A stretch of DNA of 64,000 nt, from the NCBI GenBank assembly GCA_038210375.1, contig JBBQWT010000018.1:5644-69643 (forward strand), given 5' to 3'. This DNA is from JBBQWT01 sp038210375 (lineage in GTDB: Bacteria; Acidobacteriota; Terriglobia; Terriglobales; Acidobacteriaceae). The position numbers and the translations under genes are program-made. Shown here piece after piece: positions 43,972 through 53,592 of the stretch (positions within the stretch are counted from its first letter, which is position 1; each line of letters starts with the position of its first letter). The notes under the pieces were generated by a model that had not been told where the DNA came from, did not search any database, and saw only the letters and a program-made list of their open reading frames with translations.

Positions 43972-45189
43972 CTACATGCTGTACCTGTTCTTTTTCTTTT
44001 CGGCGTAATTGGCCAGTCCTAAATCGATCAGGCGATCGATCAGGTCGCTGTACTTCAATCCCGAGGCCTCCCACAGCTTGGGATACATGCTTATGTTGGT
44101 GAAGCCGGGCATGGTATTGATCTCATTCAGGTAGATTTTTCGGGTCGCGGGTTCCATCAGGAAATCGACTCTGGCCAGTCCGGCGCAATCCACCGCCTCG
44201 AATGCCTTGATGGCCAGCGACTGCACTTCCTTCAATTCCCTGGGCTTAAGATCGGCGGGAATTTTCAGCTCCGAGCTCCCGTCGAGATATTTGGCGGCGT
44301 AGTCGTAAAACTCGGCAGCGGGCACTACCTCACCCGCAATCGATGCCCTGGGGTTTTCGTTGCCCAGCACTGAACACTCGATTTCGCGGGCCTTGGCTTT
44401 GGCGCCTCCCACACCTTCTTCGATGACGATCTTACGGTCGAAGCCAGCGGCCAGGGTGATGGCTTCTGCCAGTTGCCGGGCATCGCGGGCTTTGCTGATG
44501 CCCACCGATGAGCCCAGATTCGCGGGCTTAACGAATACCGGGTAGTGCAGGTTGTCCTCAACCAGGCGGCGGCACTTGGCCGGATGGGCAATCCACTGCT
44601 GGCGGCGAACGGTGACATGGCGCACGATGGGCAGGCCGGCCGCGGCGAACAAGCGCTTCATCACATCTTTATCCATGCCCGCGGCTGAGCCCAGGACGCC
44701 CGCTCCCACGTAAGCGATATCGGCCATCTCCAGCAATCCCTGGATGGTGCCGTCTTCGCCAAAGGTGCCATGCAACACCGGGAAAATAATGTCGAGATCT
44801 TGTAACCCGCCTTCACCGCCGGTCGCGGGCGATGAACTCAGGAACGGGGCCAGCGCTCCCTTCGCAGGGTTTTCGGCCGCCCGCAATGAAGGCAGCGAGT
44901 TGGCTTTTCGGTTGCCGCGAACGTTGCTAGTGGCTTGTCTTTCGGAGCCCGGCAACACCTTCACGGCGCTGCCGCCCAGCATAAGATCTGCCTGGCCGGC
45001 GGTGATCCATCGGCCTTCCCTGGTGATGCCGATGTTGACGACCTCGTACTTGTTCTTGTCCATGGCGTTGCGTACGGAAGCGGCGGAGAGCAGAGAAACT
45101 TCATGCTCGCCGCTGCGTCCGCCAAAAAGCAGGCCGACTCTAAGTTTCCGGGAACGATTGCGCGGGGGTTGCGGGATAGATTTTTTCAC
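43972..45189 (-). CDS. ddl: D-alanine--D-alanine ligase
   Basis: ATP-grasp enzyme making D-Ala-D-Ala for peptidoglycan. GGRSGEHEVSLLSAASV opens the N-terminal domain; VLHGTFGEDGTIQGLLEMADIAYVG, KPANLGSSVGISKA and YLNEINTMPGFTNISMYPKLW are all diagnostic. At 405 residues it is about 40 longer than usual because of a Ser/Ala/Pro-rich insert at roughly residues 80-125 (containing SLPSLRAAENPAKG and SSSPATGGEGG), located where family members vary in a surface loop. The insert may come from repeat DNA. Confidence 0.93.
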   Translation of the reverse strand: MKKSIPQPPRNRSRKLRVGLLFGGRSGEHEVSLLSAASVRNAMDKNKYEVVNIGITREGRWITAGQADLMLGGSAVKVLPGSERQATSNVRGNRKANSLPSLRAAENPAKGALAPFLSSSPATGGEGGLQDLDIIFPVLHGTFGEDGTIQGLLEMADIAYVGAGVLGSAAGMDKDVMKRLFAAAGLPIVRHVTVRRQQWIAHPAKCRRLVEDNLHYPVFVKPANLGSSVGISKARDARQLAEAITLAAGFDRKIVIEEGVGGAKAKAREIECSVLGNENPRASIAGEVVPAAEFYDYAAKYLDGSSELKIPADLKPRELKEVQSLAIKAFEAVDCAGLARVDFLMEPATRKIYLNEINTMPGFTNISMYPKLWEASGLKYSDLIDRLIDLGLANYAEKKKNRYSM

Positions 45190-45266
45190 TGCCAGACATC
45201 ATCGTATGAAGCGCGCGGCTTAGCAACTGCTAAGACGCCGCCCAACTCTGATTTACACTGTTGCCA

Positions 45267-46109
<843 letters not shown>

Positions 46110-46116
46110 GTCGAAC

Positions 46117-46284
46117 TTAGTCTTCGATCTTCGCCTGATCCGCCAGCATGACGGGAATATTGTCGCGGATGGGATACACGCGGTGGCAGACGGTGCATTT
46201 CAGCGAATCCTGGGCGGGGCTGAGTTTTAGCGGCTGTTTATCCACGGGACAGACCAGGATGTCGAGCAGTTCCTGCGAGATCAT
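46117..46284 (-). CDS. Trm112-family small protein (YcaR-like)
   Basis: 55 residues: MISQELLDILVCPVDKQPL, then LKCTVCHRVYPIRDNIPVMLADQA. This is the bacterial Trm112/YcaR pattern, with a zinc-ribbon-like set of Cys (CPVD ... CTVC) and the YPIRDNIPVML signature. In many bacteria the gene sits beside lpxK/kdsB, so the nearby lpxI is suggestive. It is convergent with lpxI; the stops are eight bases apart. Confidence 0.85.
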   Translation of the reverse strand: MISQELLDILVCPVDKQPLKLSPAQDSLKCTVCHRVYPIRDNIPVMLADQAKIED

Positions 46285-46391
46285 TCGAATTTCGCCTCGA
46301 GTGCGATTTTATACCGCTCGCCACTCATCTTTCATGTAGTAGAAGTTGGCATCTCTCACAGGCTCCGCCGGATGCGATTAGAATTGTGAAG

Positions 46392-47396
46392 ATGACCGCC
46401 GCAATTCTTGACGGAACCCGCGTCGCCGCGGAGATCAAAGCTGAAGTCGCCGCCGAGGTGCGCCGGATGACAGCTGCGGGCATTCGGCCGGGCCTGGTGG
46501 TGGTTCTGGCGGGAAACAACGCGGCGTCGGAAATCTACGTCCGCAACAAGGTAAAGAGCTGCGAAGCGCTGGGGATTTACAGTGAAAAGGTGACGCCGCC
46601 GCCCACGGTCACCACCCGCGAATTGCTTGACATCGTGGCCGGGCTGAACGCGCGAGACGAAATCGACGGCATCCTGGTGCAGCTCCCGCTGCCGCCGCAA
46701 GTGGATGCCAAGGCGGTGCTGGCGGCGGTCTCGCCGCAAAAAGATGTGGATGGATTTCACCCGGTGAACGTAGGAAACCTTTCCACCCAGCGGCCGGGCC
46801 TCACACCGTGCACGCCCTCGGGATGCATGGAGCTGTTGCGCCGGAGTGGGATCGCGGTTGCAGGCCAGACCGCGGTGGTGGTGGGACGCAGCGACATCGT
46901 GGGCAAACCCATGGCCATGCTGCTGCTCAATGCCAACGCCACGGTCACCGTCTGCCACTCGCGCACCCGCGACCTTCCCGCGGTGTGCCGCACCGCCGAT
47001 ATCCTGGTGGTAGCCATGGGCAAGGCGGGGTTTGTCACCGCCGAATTCGTAAGGCCGGGCGCCACCGTGATCGATGTGGGGATGAATAAAATCTCCGATC
47101 CCGCGGAGTTTGAGAAATTTTTTGGCCGCGATGAGCGCCGCCGCGCCGAGTTTTCCACCAAAGGCTCAACCCTGATCGGCGACGTGCATCCCGAGGTGTG
47201 GGGGGTCGCCGGACATCTCACCCCAGTGCCCGGCGGGGTGGGGCCGCTCACCATTGCGATGCTGATGGCGAACACGGTCAAGGCGGCGAAGATACGGCGC
47301 GGCTGGCCGGCTCCCGGAACGATTGAGTCGCCCGGAGTCGAGTCGAACCCGGAAGCCGTGGTGGGCTCGGGAAGCGCGGCCAGGGAGCGTGCCTGA
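46392..47396 (+). CDS. folD: methylenetetrahydrofolate dehydrogenase/cyclohydrolase FolD
   Basis: Bifunctional one-carbon enzyme, about 334 residues. Family motifs: SEIYVRNKVKSCEALGI, the catalytic lysine region, DGILVQLPLPPQVD, KDVDGFHPVNVGNL, VVGRSDIVGKPMAMLLL and TPVPGGVGPLTIAMLM. The C-terminal 30 residues (RRGWPAPGTIESPG...) are an extra tail. ATG 46392 or GTG 46386. The stop overlaps the coaE start by one base (TGATG). Confidence 0.93.
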   Translation: MTAAILDGTRVAAEIKAEVAAEVRRMTAAGIRPGLVVVLAGNNAASEIYVRNKVKSCEALGIYSEKVTPPPTVTTRELLDIVAGLNARDEIDGILVQLPLPPQVDAKAVLAAVSPQKDVDGFHPVNVGNLSTQRPGLTPCTPSGCMELLRRSGIAVAGQTAVVVGRSDIVGKPMAMLLLNANATVTVCHSRTRDLPAVCRTADILVVAMGKAGFVTAEFVRPGATVIDVGMNKISDPAEFEKFFGRDERRRAEFSTKGSTLIGDVHPEVWGVAGHLTPVPGGVGPLTIAMLMANTVKAAKIRRGWPAPGTIESPGVESNPEAVVGSGSAARERA

Positions 47397-48079
47397 TGCT
47401 GCGGGTGGGCTTGACCGGGGGCCTGGCCTGCGGAAAATCCACGGTCGCGCAGATGTTCGCGGCGCGCGGCGCGTACGTGCTCGACGCCGACTTGCTGGTG
47501 CGCGAGCTCATGCTCCCGGGCGAGCCTGTCTACCAGGAAGTGGTGAGGGTTTTCGGCCGGGAAATCCTTAAGACCGACGGCAGCGAAAGGGTAAACCGCT
47601 CGCTGCTGGCGGAGGCGGCTTTTGCCGGCGGCAGGATCAAGCTGCTGAATGACATTGTGCATCCCGCGGTAGTGCGCGCCCAGCAGTGCTGGATGGAAGA
47701 AGCCGGGGCCCGCGATCCGCAGGCCATGGCGGTCGTGGAAGCGGCGCTTATTGTGGAAGCCGGTTCGGCGGCCCAGTTCGATAAGCTGGTGGTGGTGACC
47801 TGCAGCACAGAGCAGAAGATCGACCGCTTCGTGCAGCGCTCCAGAAAACTGGTACAGCAGGATAGTGACGAAAACTTGCGGCAGCAGGCGCGGCAGCGCA
47901 TGGCGGCGCAGATGAGTGATGAGGAAAAATGCCGCGCCGCCGATTACGTGATCCGCAACCACGGCGACGCGGCGGCGCTGCAGAAGGAATTTGACCGCGT
48001 CTTCGCCGAGCTGCGCGGCGCGGCAACGCACGGCGCCGCACGGCAAGCGGAAACCGGCAGTCCGGAAAACTTGATATGA
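47396..48079 (+). CDS. coaE: dephospho-CoA kinase
   Basis: 227 residues. P-loop GLTGGLACGKSTVAQMF, CoA-domain DADLLVRELMLPG, and the substrate-binding HPAVVRAQQCWM and VVTCSTEQKIDRFVQRS segments are as in CoaE, the last step of CoA synthesis. Coupled to folD by a one-base stop/start overlap and to the protease gene by a four-base overlap, so three unrelated functions share one transcript. Confidence 0.93.
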   Translation: MLRVGLTGGLACGKSTVAQMFAARGAYVLDADLLVRELMLPGEPVYQEVVRVFGREILKTDGSERVNRSLLAEAAFAGGRIKLLNDIVHPAVVRAQQCWMEEAGARDPQAMAVVEAALIVEAGSAAQFDKLVVVTCSTEQKIDRFVQRSRKLVQQDSDENLRQQARQRMAAQMSDEEKCRAADYVIRNHGDAAALQKEFDRVFAELRGAATHGAARQAETGSPENLI

Positions 48080-49215
48080 AACTACGACCTGTTGTGATCG
48101 CATTCATCCTGGTGGGCGGCTTTTATTACATCAGCGCCCACCGCTACGTTGCCGAATCGGTCACCCCCGGCTGGGGAGCGCCGCCGCCGGGCATCGCCAT
48201 CACCGAAGCCGCGCAGCCACTGGCGTTTGACGCCGAGGAGCAGAACAACATCGCGGTTTATAAACGGGTGCTGCCGGCGGTGGTCAACATCACCTCCACC
48301 GCGGTGGCTTATGATTTTTTTTACGGGCCGGTGCCGCAGGAAGGCCAGGGCTCGGGATTCATCATCGATACCCAGGGCCACATTCTCACCAACTATCACG
48401 TGATCGCCGGCGCGCGTCAGGTTGAGGTATCGCTTTCCGACCGCAAGAAGTACCAGGCGGCGATCATCGGCACCGACAAGACCCACGATCTGGCCATCAT
48501 CCAGATCAAGGCGCCCCGGCTGGTGCCCGCGGTGCTGGGCGATTCCAAAGGATTGGTGGTGGGACAAAAGGTCTTTGCCATCGGCAACCCGTTCGGGCTG
48601 AGCGGATCGATGTCGCGCGGAATCATCAGCTCGATTCGGTCGGTGCGCGGCGAAGAAGGGTCGTTCATCGACGAAGCCATTCAGACCGATGCCGCGATCA
48701 ATCCCGGAAATTCGGGCGGTCCGATGCTGAATTCGCGCGGCGAGGTGATTGGCATCAACACTTTGATCGCATCCAGCGTGGGGCAAAGCTCGGGCGTGGG
48801 TTTTGCCATTCCCATCAACGCCGCCAAGGCGGTGCTCAACGACCTGGTCACGGTGGGCCGGGTGCGCAGGCCGTCACTGGGCGCGCGTACGCTGCCCATC
48901 GGTCCCGAGCTGGCGGACCAGTTGGGCTTGCCGGCGGATTACGGGGTGCTGATTTTGCAGGCGGTTCCGGGCGGGGCGGCTGAGCGCGCGGGATTGAAGG
49001 GCGGAAGCCAGCGCGCCTACCTGGGGAACACGCAGGTCATGCTGGGCGGCGACCTCATCATCGCCATCGATTCAGAAGACGTGCAGGACCAGCAGGACCT
49101 GGCCGGCGCCATGAACCGACACCGCGCCGGCGACAAGGTCACGGTCACGATCTACCGGGGAAAAAATAAGATGAATGTGCCGGTGACGCTGGGCGAGGCC
49201 CGGGACGAGAGTTGA
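48076..49215 (+). CDS. HtrA/DegP-like serine protease with one PDZ domain
   Basis: 379 residues. An N-terminal anchor or signal (VVIAFILVGGFYYIS) places it in the periplasm. The trypsin-like domain has the triad His in LTNYHVIAG, Asp in KTHDLAIIQI and Ser in NPGNSGGPML. A single PDZ domain follows (ALVGLQ-type strands, GVLILQAVPGGAAERAGLKG). This is the DegS/HhoB-type layout. The start ATG overlaps the coaE stop (ATGA). Confidence 0.9.
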   Translation: MKLRPVVIAFILVGGFYYISAHRYVAESVTPGWGAPPPGIAITEAAQPLAFDAEEQNNIAVYKRVLPAVVNITSTAVAYDFFYGPVPQEGQGSGFIIDTQGHILTNYHVIAGARQVEVSLSDRKKYQAAIIGTDKTHDLAIIQIKAPRLVPAVLGDSKGLVVGQKVFAIGNPFGLSGSMSRGIISSIRSVRGEEGSFIDEAIQTDAAINPGNSGGPMLNSRGEVIGINTLIASSVGQSSGVGFAIPINAAKAVLNDLVTVGRVRRPSLGARTLPIGPELADQLGLPADYGVLILQAVPGGAAERAGLKGGSQRAYLGNTQVMLGGDLIIAIDSEDVQDQQDLAGAMNRHRAGDKVTVTIYRGKNKMNVPVTLGEARDES

Positions 49216-49320
49216 GTTCCGGTACTCGCGAATCCCTGAATGGTTAACTTTTCAGAGAAATGAAAGTCCGCTGCTTCCCCCGAAAAGCAACCTCAAAAGC
49301 AAAGTCCGCTTCCCAAATGA

Positions 49321-49360
49321 ATTGTCATTCCGAGCGCAGCCGAGGAACCTTTTGTTTCTT
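49321..49360 (-). repeat. dispersed repeat, inverted right-end copy
   Basis: ATTGTCATTCCGAGCGCAGC, then CGAGGAACCTTTTGTTTCTT; the reverse complement matches the right end of the copies at 18044-18162 and 49535-49655. Confidence 0.75.
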
Positions 49361-49534
49361 ATCAGGCGGCAGGAGTCACAGCCTGAATCAATGGATTCAC
49401 CCGGTCTTCGAAATGGTTCAACGCGCAGCCTGATTTTGACCTTACTGGCAAACCAGGAAATCTGTGAGAGGTTTTCTAAATGCAACCGGATTCTACTTAT
49501 GGCGGAATCGTTTCCTTCCGCCGTTACAGTCAAC

Positions 49535-49655
49535 GGCAGGCTGCGCGTAAAACCTGAGCGTCAATTCTTTTGACCCTGCGGCTGGGCCGGCAGCACGGTT
49601 TGCATCGAGGAAACAAAAGGTTCCTCGGCTTCTCCCGGAATGACAATTCATATAA
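49535..49655 (+). repeat. dispersed intergenic repeat, copy 2
   Basis: Starts GGCAGGCTGCGCGTAA and ends GGTTCCTCGGCTTCTCCCGG plus AATGACAATTCATATA, as in 18044-18162; the middle is diverged. Together with the inverted copy it forms a large imperfect palindrome downstream of the htrA-like gene. Confidence 0.75.
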
Positions 49656-49798
49656 GACAGGCACTTCACTTCCAAAGAATCCCGGGTGATTGCCGGACCA
49701 TTGATCTGCAAGCACTCGTCACCGGGGCTAAAGCCCTATATCTAAAACTGGTTTTCCGCGGCCTGAAGGCCGCTGCTTCCACCAAAGAACGAGAACTC

Positions 49799-50605
49799 TC
49801 AATCCGGGCGCTCTGGTTGTGACAGCAGCGCCCTGCCACCGCCCTGATGACGAGCCGTCATCTCATCGTTGAATCCCTTGAACGTGGCGTCGAAGTTGCC
49901 GCTATCGACCGCCCGTCTCAGCGGTTTCACTCTCTCCACCGAGATCTCTTTTTCCTCCGGGTGCTGCGTCAGAATGCTCATGACCTCGGCGATGAACTCG
50001 TCGAGCGGCATGGCCCGGCCCTTGTCCGCCGGCCCCATCAATTCGGTGGCGACGTAGGGTGGTATCAGCTCCAACACTTCGACCGCCGTGGACTGCAGCT
50101 GGTAACGAAGTGAAAGCGAGTAGGAGTGGATGGCGGCCTTGGTCGCGCAATAGGTCGGGGTAGCGCTCAGCGGAACGAAAGCCAGGCCGGAGGAAACGTT
50201 CATGATCGTCGCTTTTGCTTGCCTTTGCAGCAATGGCATCAGCGCGGCGGTCAGGCGAATCGGTCCCAGCAAATTGGTCGCGATGATGGCTTCCGCATCC
50301 GCCAGGTCGGGCGGCTGCGCCAGCAGGTTTTCCGCCTTCATGATGCCGGCGTTGTTGATGAGAACGTTGAGCGTGGGATGCTGCCTGGCGATCTCATCGG
50401 CAAACGAACGAATGCCGCCGGCATTAGTGATGTCGAGCTCCATGGCCATCATGCCGGGGTTGGCGGCGTTGGTTTGGTCAAGCGCCTGCCGGCGCCGGCC
50501 GGCGATGATCACTTTATTCCCCAACTTGTGAAAAGCTTCGGCGAGGCCGCGGCCGATGCCGGATCCTCCGCCGGTGATAAGGATGGTGTTACCGGTAGTT
50601 TTCAT
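49799..50605 (-). CDS. short-chain dehydrogenase (DltE-like)
   Basis: 268 residues. NAD(P) motif ITGGGSGIGRGLAEAF, NNAGIM, Ser in NVSSGLAFVPLS and catalytic YCATKAAIHSYSLSLRYQL. The C-terminal half with ELIPPYVATELMGPADKGRAMPLDEFI is typical of the DltE/YqjQ group of oxidoreductases. ATG 50605 follows GGAGAAACG. A palindrome at 50615-50638 directly upstream may be its operator. An aldo/keto reductase gene precedes it on the same strand. Confidence 0.87.
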   Translation of the reverse strand: MKTTGNTILITGGGSGIGRGLAEAFHKLGNKVIIAGRRRQALDQTNAANPGMMAMELDITNAGGIRSFADEIARQHPTLNVLINNAGIMKAENLLAQPPDLADAEAIIATNLLGPIRLTAALMPLLQRQAKATIMNVSSGLAFVPLSATPTYCATKAAIHSYSLSLRYQLQSTAVEVLELIPPYVATELMGPADKGRAMPLDEFIAEVMSILTQHPEEKEISVERVKPLRRAVDSGNFDATFKGFNDEMTARHQGGGRALLSQPERPD

Positions 50606-50614
50606 CGTTTCTCC

Positions 50615-50638
50615 TGAGTGCATTCGAAAACGCACTCA
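50615..50638. promoter_or_regulatory. palindrome upstream of the SDR gene
   Basis: TGAGTGC, ten bases, GCACTCA. The seven-base arms lie between the aldo/keto reductase stop and the SDR RBS. This is the shape of a TetR- or AcrR-like operator, but no regulator gene is adjacent. Confidence 0.5.
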
Positions 50639-50645
50639 TCAGATG

Positions 50646-51767
50646 TCAGGCGCCGAACAAAGATTCCCATTGCGGCCCGGGAGTGAGCGGCTGGGAGGCA
50701 ATTTTCAAGTTGGCAGCCACGTGCGCGCGCCGGGCCATGCCTACCAGACTGCATGCGATGCCGGGCGCAGAGCGCGCGAACTGGATGGCGCTTTCCGCAT
50801 CGCTGGCCGTGTTCAGCTTTTTTTTCAGGTTGTCGGGGAGACCTTCGGTGAGCTGTCCCTGGCCGAGGGACGCGCTGCCGATCAGGGCAATGCCGTGGTG
50901 GCGGGCGGCTTCGGTGCTGGAAGCCGGGCGGCCGTCTATCTTCTGGTTCTTGCTGGCCGAAAGTTCGGGCATCGACAGGTTGAACGGCGCCTGGATAAAA
51001 CGCATGTGGTGTTCCGGGCCGCCAGCTTCGCGAGCGATATCGGCCACCATGGCGATGCTCATATAGGCGGGCTGCGGTTCGGGAACGCGAAACGCGCTCC
51101 ACGACGCCACCCCGTAATAGCGGATTTTCTTGTTCTTGACCGCCTCCTCCAGCATGACGAACGCGGCCCTGAGGCGCTCGCGAAAGACTGCCGGGGTCAC
51201 CTCCCGCATTTGGGTTTCGGGGTTATGCACGTAAAACACATCGATGGTTTCGAGGCCGAGGTTGCGGCGCGACCGTTCCAGTTGGTCGGCCAGATATTCC
51301 GGCGCCATGCAATGCATGCCTCCCACGATGTCCTCGGAACGAGCGATCCCGGACTGCACATACTGGCGGGTGAAGTAATCGCGCGGGTCTAAGGGAATGT
51401 CCCCGTCGAAGGCCAGGTAGCCTGCCTTGGTGCACACCAGCACCGCGTCGCGGGATAGCTCACCATCAGGGATCAGGAACTGCAGCGCCTCGCCGATGGT
51501 GCGCTCCGACCGCTGGTTGCGGTAATTGATCGCGGTGTCCAATACGTTGACGCCCCCGCGCAGGGCGGCGGTGATGGCTTCGAGGTAGGAATTATCGGTG
51601 GCCGCGTCGGGCTCGCCCAGGTAGGTCCCCAGGCCAATGGTGGAAAGACATAATTCGCCCACTCCGGGAACGCTATCCAGGCAGCGGAAATGACCGGCTT
51701 CGTCGAGGTGGGGGAATGCCTTGGTGTATTTTTTGGTGCCGGGTGAGGTCGCGAATCCTGTGATCAT
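50646..51767 (-). CDS. aldo/keto reductase
   Basis: 373 residues, (beta/alpha)8 oxidoreductase. TIGLGTYLGEPD, GVNVLDTAINYRNQRSERTIGEAL (catalytic Asp and Tyr), the Lys in LVCTKAGYLAF, and the NADPH region LVGMARRAHVAANL. A long insertion between the first strands is typical of the larger YghZ-unrelated AKR group. Substrate unknown. It is followed by the SDR gene on the same strand, with 40 bases between. Confidence 0.87.
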   Translation of the reverse strand: MITGFATSPGTKKYTKAFPHLDEAGHFRCLDSVPGVGELCLSTIGLGTYLGEPDAATDNSYLEAITAALRGGVNVLDTAINYRNQRSERTIGEALQFLIPDGELSRDAVLVCTKAGYLAFDGDIPLDPRDYFTRQYVQSGIARSEDIVGGMHCMAPEYLADQLERSRRNLGLETIDVFYVHNPETQMREVTPAVFRERLRAAFVMLEEAVKNKKIRYYGVASWSAFRVPEPQPAYMSIAMVADIAREAGGPEHHMRFIQAPFNLSMPELSASKNQKIDGRPASSTEAARHHGIALIGSASLGQGQLTEGLPDNLKKKLNTASDAESAIQFARSAPGIACSLVGMARRAHVAANLKIASQPLTPGPQWESLFGA

Positions 51768-52002
51768 CTAGGTCTATTGTAATTCTAAGTGAAGTTCATC
51801 TCAGGCGGGCGCCGTCGCCGGATCGAGAAAATTGGCGGCGGCGGTATTTCGCCCTAGAAACGCGCAGCTGAACATTATTCCGGTTTCTGGAACAAAAAAG
51901 AGAAACTTGTTAACCAGTAGACCCTTGGGTGTAGGGTGGTCGTTTGAGGCGCAAAGCGTGGAAGTTTCATTTACGACGAGTGCGCCCTTCCTGGAGGTAA
52001 CT

Positions 52003-52473
52003 GTGCTTAGAAGAATCTTTCTTTTGGTGTTCGCGGGTGCGTTCTTGATGGGCGCCTTGAGTCTGCCGGCGGCGGCGCAAACTCACAATGGCTGCCTTTC
52101 GCAGCCGGTCAAGCGATTTTTTCCCGACCAGATTGGACTAGGATACTTTTTCGTCGAAAACGCGGAGCCTTGGGCATACTACGTCAAAGCTTGGTCTTAT
52201 ATTTGCCCTCCCCCCAAAGCGGCCGATGAAACCTGTCCGCACTGCCCGTCGGCGGGGCACCCGATCTCATTGACGACGGGTACCACTTACATTGAGCAGA
52301 TTCCACGGGTGCCAGTGCTACGACATATGTTTTCGACTCGTTCGGCAATCTCACTGGGTTTACCGGTTCGCTCACTAATCCTTTCATGTATACGGCACGC
52401 GAACTCGATGCCGAAACCGGTGTCTATTACTATCGCGCGAGATATTAAGACTCGAATGCGGGGCGTTTTCTAA
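52003..52473 (+). pseudogene. Rhs protein head fused out of frame to a core end
   Basis: GTG 52003 with GGAGGT starts a signal peptide (IFLLVFAGAFLMGALSLPAAAQ) and the Rhs head segment CPHCPSAGHPISLTTGTTYIEQ, which in intact Rhs proteins leads into the beta-cage. At about 52299 the sequence jumps to the end of an Rhs core (DSTGASATTYVFDSFGNL, NPFMYTARELDAETGVYYYRARY) in another frame, followed by an in-frame TAA at 52446-52448 where a Tyr codon is expected. The joint is a deletion of nearly the whole core. The secreted head cannot now deliver its own tip. Confidence 0.72.
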
Positions 52474-53021
52474 GTGAAGACCCAATCAAATTCGATGGTG
52501 GTGAAAACTTCTATCGCTACGGCGAGAACAATCCTGGCGATGAGGTCGACCCCGCAGGGGAGGCTGCATGTCTCTATTCGATTTCCTCACACGTCCTCAC
52601 GTGCCAAGGGAATGGGCGTGGACAACCCGTGTTGGTCGGGCCGAATGATGTTCGAGTTGGCCCGGACGGTGTGTCATCGGGTGAAGGGATATGCCTAAAT
52701 AAGTCGAATAGTGCCTGCCTTAACGCTAGAAACGAAGGGCCGATTGTCCCTGGCACCTACAACATTAACCGGGACCTTCGAACTCCGAACGATGGTCATG
52801 ATCGTTACCGGCTCGAACCAACCCCCAATGATTTTATTAGCCGAGCGAATAGGTGGATCAATCGGGCTCGGGGTGGATTTCAATTGCACCGCGGTCGTCG
52901 AACCCTTGGCTGCATCAACGTTAAACAAGATAACCCAGCAGCCATGAAGCTGTACGATGAGTTATTCCTCCTACTCAACATGGAAGAAAGTAGTGGTAAC
53001 ACGCTGACGGTAAAACAATGA
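52449..53021 (+). CDS. orphan Rhs tip with L,D-transpeptidase-like (Tlde1-like) toxin domain
   Basis: After the TAA the frame stays open to 53021. It begins with the core end DSNAGRFLSEDPI and NFYRYGENNPGDEVDPAG, the Rhs cleavage/tip boundary, followed by a 140-residue tip. The tip contains GPIVPGTYNI and FQLHRGRRTLGCINV: the proline-glycine motif plus His...GCI pattern seen in L,D-transpeptidase-fold effectors of the DUF2778/Tlde1 type, which attack peptidoglycan peptides. The Cys would be catalytic. No good start codon follows the TAA until TTG 52629, so translation of the fragment is uncertain. Its stop overlaps the next gene by four bases. Confidence 0.6.
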   Translation, partial: DSNAGRFLSEDPIKFDGGENFYRYGENNPGDEVDPAGEAACLYSISSHVLTCQGNGRGQPVLVGPNDVRVGPDGVSSGEGICLNKSNSACLNARNEGPIVPGTYNINRDLRTPNDGHDRYRLEPTPNDFISRANRWINRARGGFQLHRGRRTLGCINVKQDNPAAMKLYDELFLLLNMEESSGNTLTVKQ

Positions 53022-53467
53022 AAAAGATCTGGCGGTGGCTTGTGGCAATTGCCCTCTATTCCCTTCTTTTCACAGGTGCGACTGACCTTTTTCCAATGAT
53101 TGCTCACATCCACCATAACGATCTAAACCTTCCCGCAGCGATCACTCTGGCAATCAATGCCGTCGTGTTTCCCTTCGGAATCGGTTATTTACTCGCGATG
53201 TGCTTGAGGCGAGAATTACTTGGGTCGGTATGGCCGCTCATTCTGGCCCCGTTCTTGCTACACACTGTAACTGGGTACGTTACTGACAGCTTTTATCCGC
53301 CATACTCCACTGACTTTTTGTCCTTGTTCCTTGCAGGAGCCCCCCAAGGACTATGTGCCAGCTTTGGATGGTTAGTGTGCCAGCGATTTGGTGGCCGGCA
53401 GTTCATGGCGCCAATTGACGAATCCTCTTATCCTCCGCCAAGACTAGGGCGTGTTAACACTATCTGA
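53018..53467 (+). CDS. membrane protein, candidate immunity to the Tlde1-like tip
   Basis: 149 residues with four predicted membrane segments (about 7-27, 40-62, 70-92, 98-120). ATG 53018 overlaps the tip stop (ATGA), the classic effector-immunity arrangement. A membrane-embedded immunity protein would suit a toxin acting in the periplasm. No family recognised; function inferred from position only. Confidence 0.6.
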   Translation: MKKIWRWLVAIALYSLLFTGATDLFPMIAHIHHNDLNLPAAITLAINAVVFPFGIGYLLAMCLRRELLGSVWPLILAPFLLHTVTGYVTDSFYPPYSTDFLSLFLAGAPQGLCASFGWLVCQRFGGRQFMAPIDESSYPPPRLGRVNTI

Positions 53468-53481
53468 GGGCCTCGACGATG

Positions 53482-53592
53482 ATGGCGAAGTTGAGGAACC
53501 CCAGGGAGACTACATCCAATTGATCGAGGAGGCCAACGCCACAGGAGGATTGATCGCCCGCTACACGCAGGGATTGAACATTTGAAGGTGGC
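53482..53592 (+). pseudogene. Rhs core remnant with internal deletion
   Basis: Reads LIEEANATGGLIARYTQGLNI, which matches the core of the last Rhs gene (VEETNSTGGVIARYTQGLNI), and then jumps directly to FEGGMNFYAYVGNNP in another frame. About 90 codons of core between these landmarks are missing. Confidence 0.65.

Larger units (their letters stand above)
49216..49798. other. 583-base repeat-rich gap
   Basis: No gene is supported. It holds an inverted pair of the dispersed repeat (49321-49360 and 49535-49655) around about 170 bases of unique sequence, then short palindromes typical of REP-like DNA: GGGGCTAAAGCCC near 49728 and GCGGCCTGAAGGCCGC at 49758-49773. Frames such as one reading FLGCARNDNSF come from the repeat and were left out. 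Confidence 0.7.

Noticed and set aside
46757..48103. 448-codon minus-strand frame
   Set aside because: Antisense of folD and coaE; no family features and the plus-strand genes are certain.
49252..49533. 93-codon minus frame with FLGCARNDNS
   Set aside because: The sequence is translated from the dispersed repeat; the same false peptide appears at 18.1 kb.
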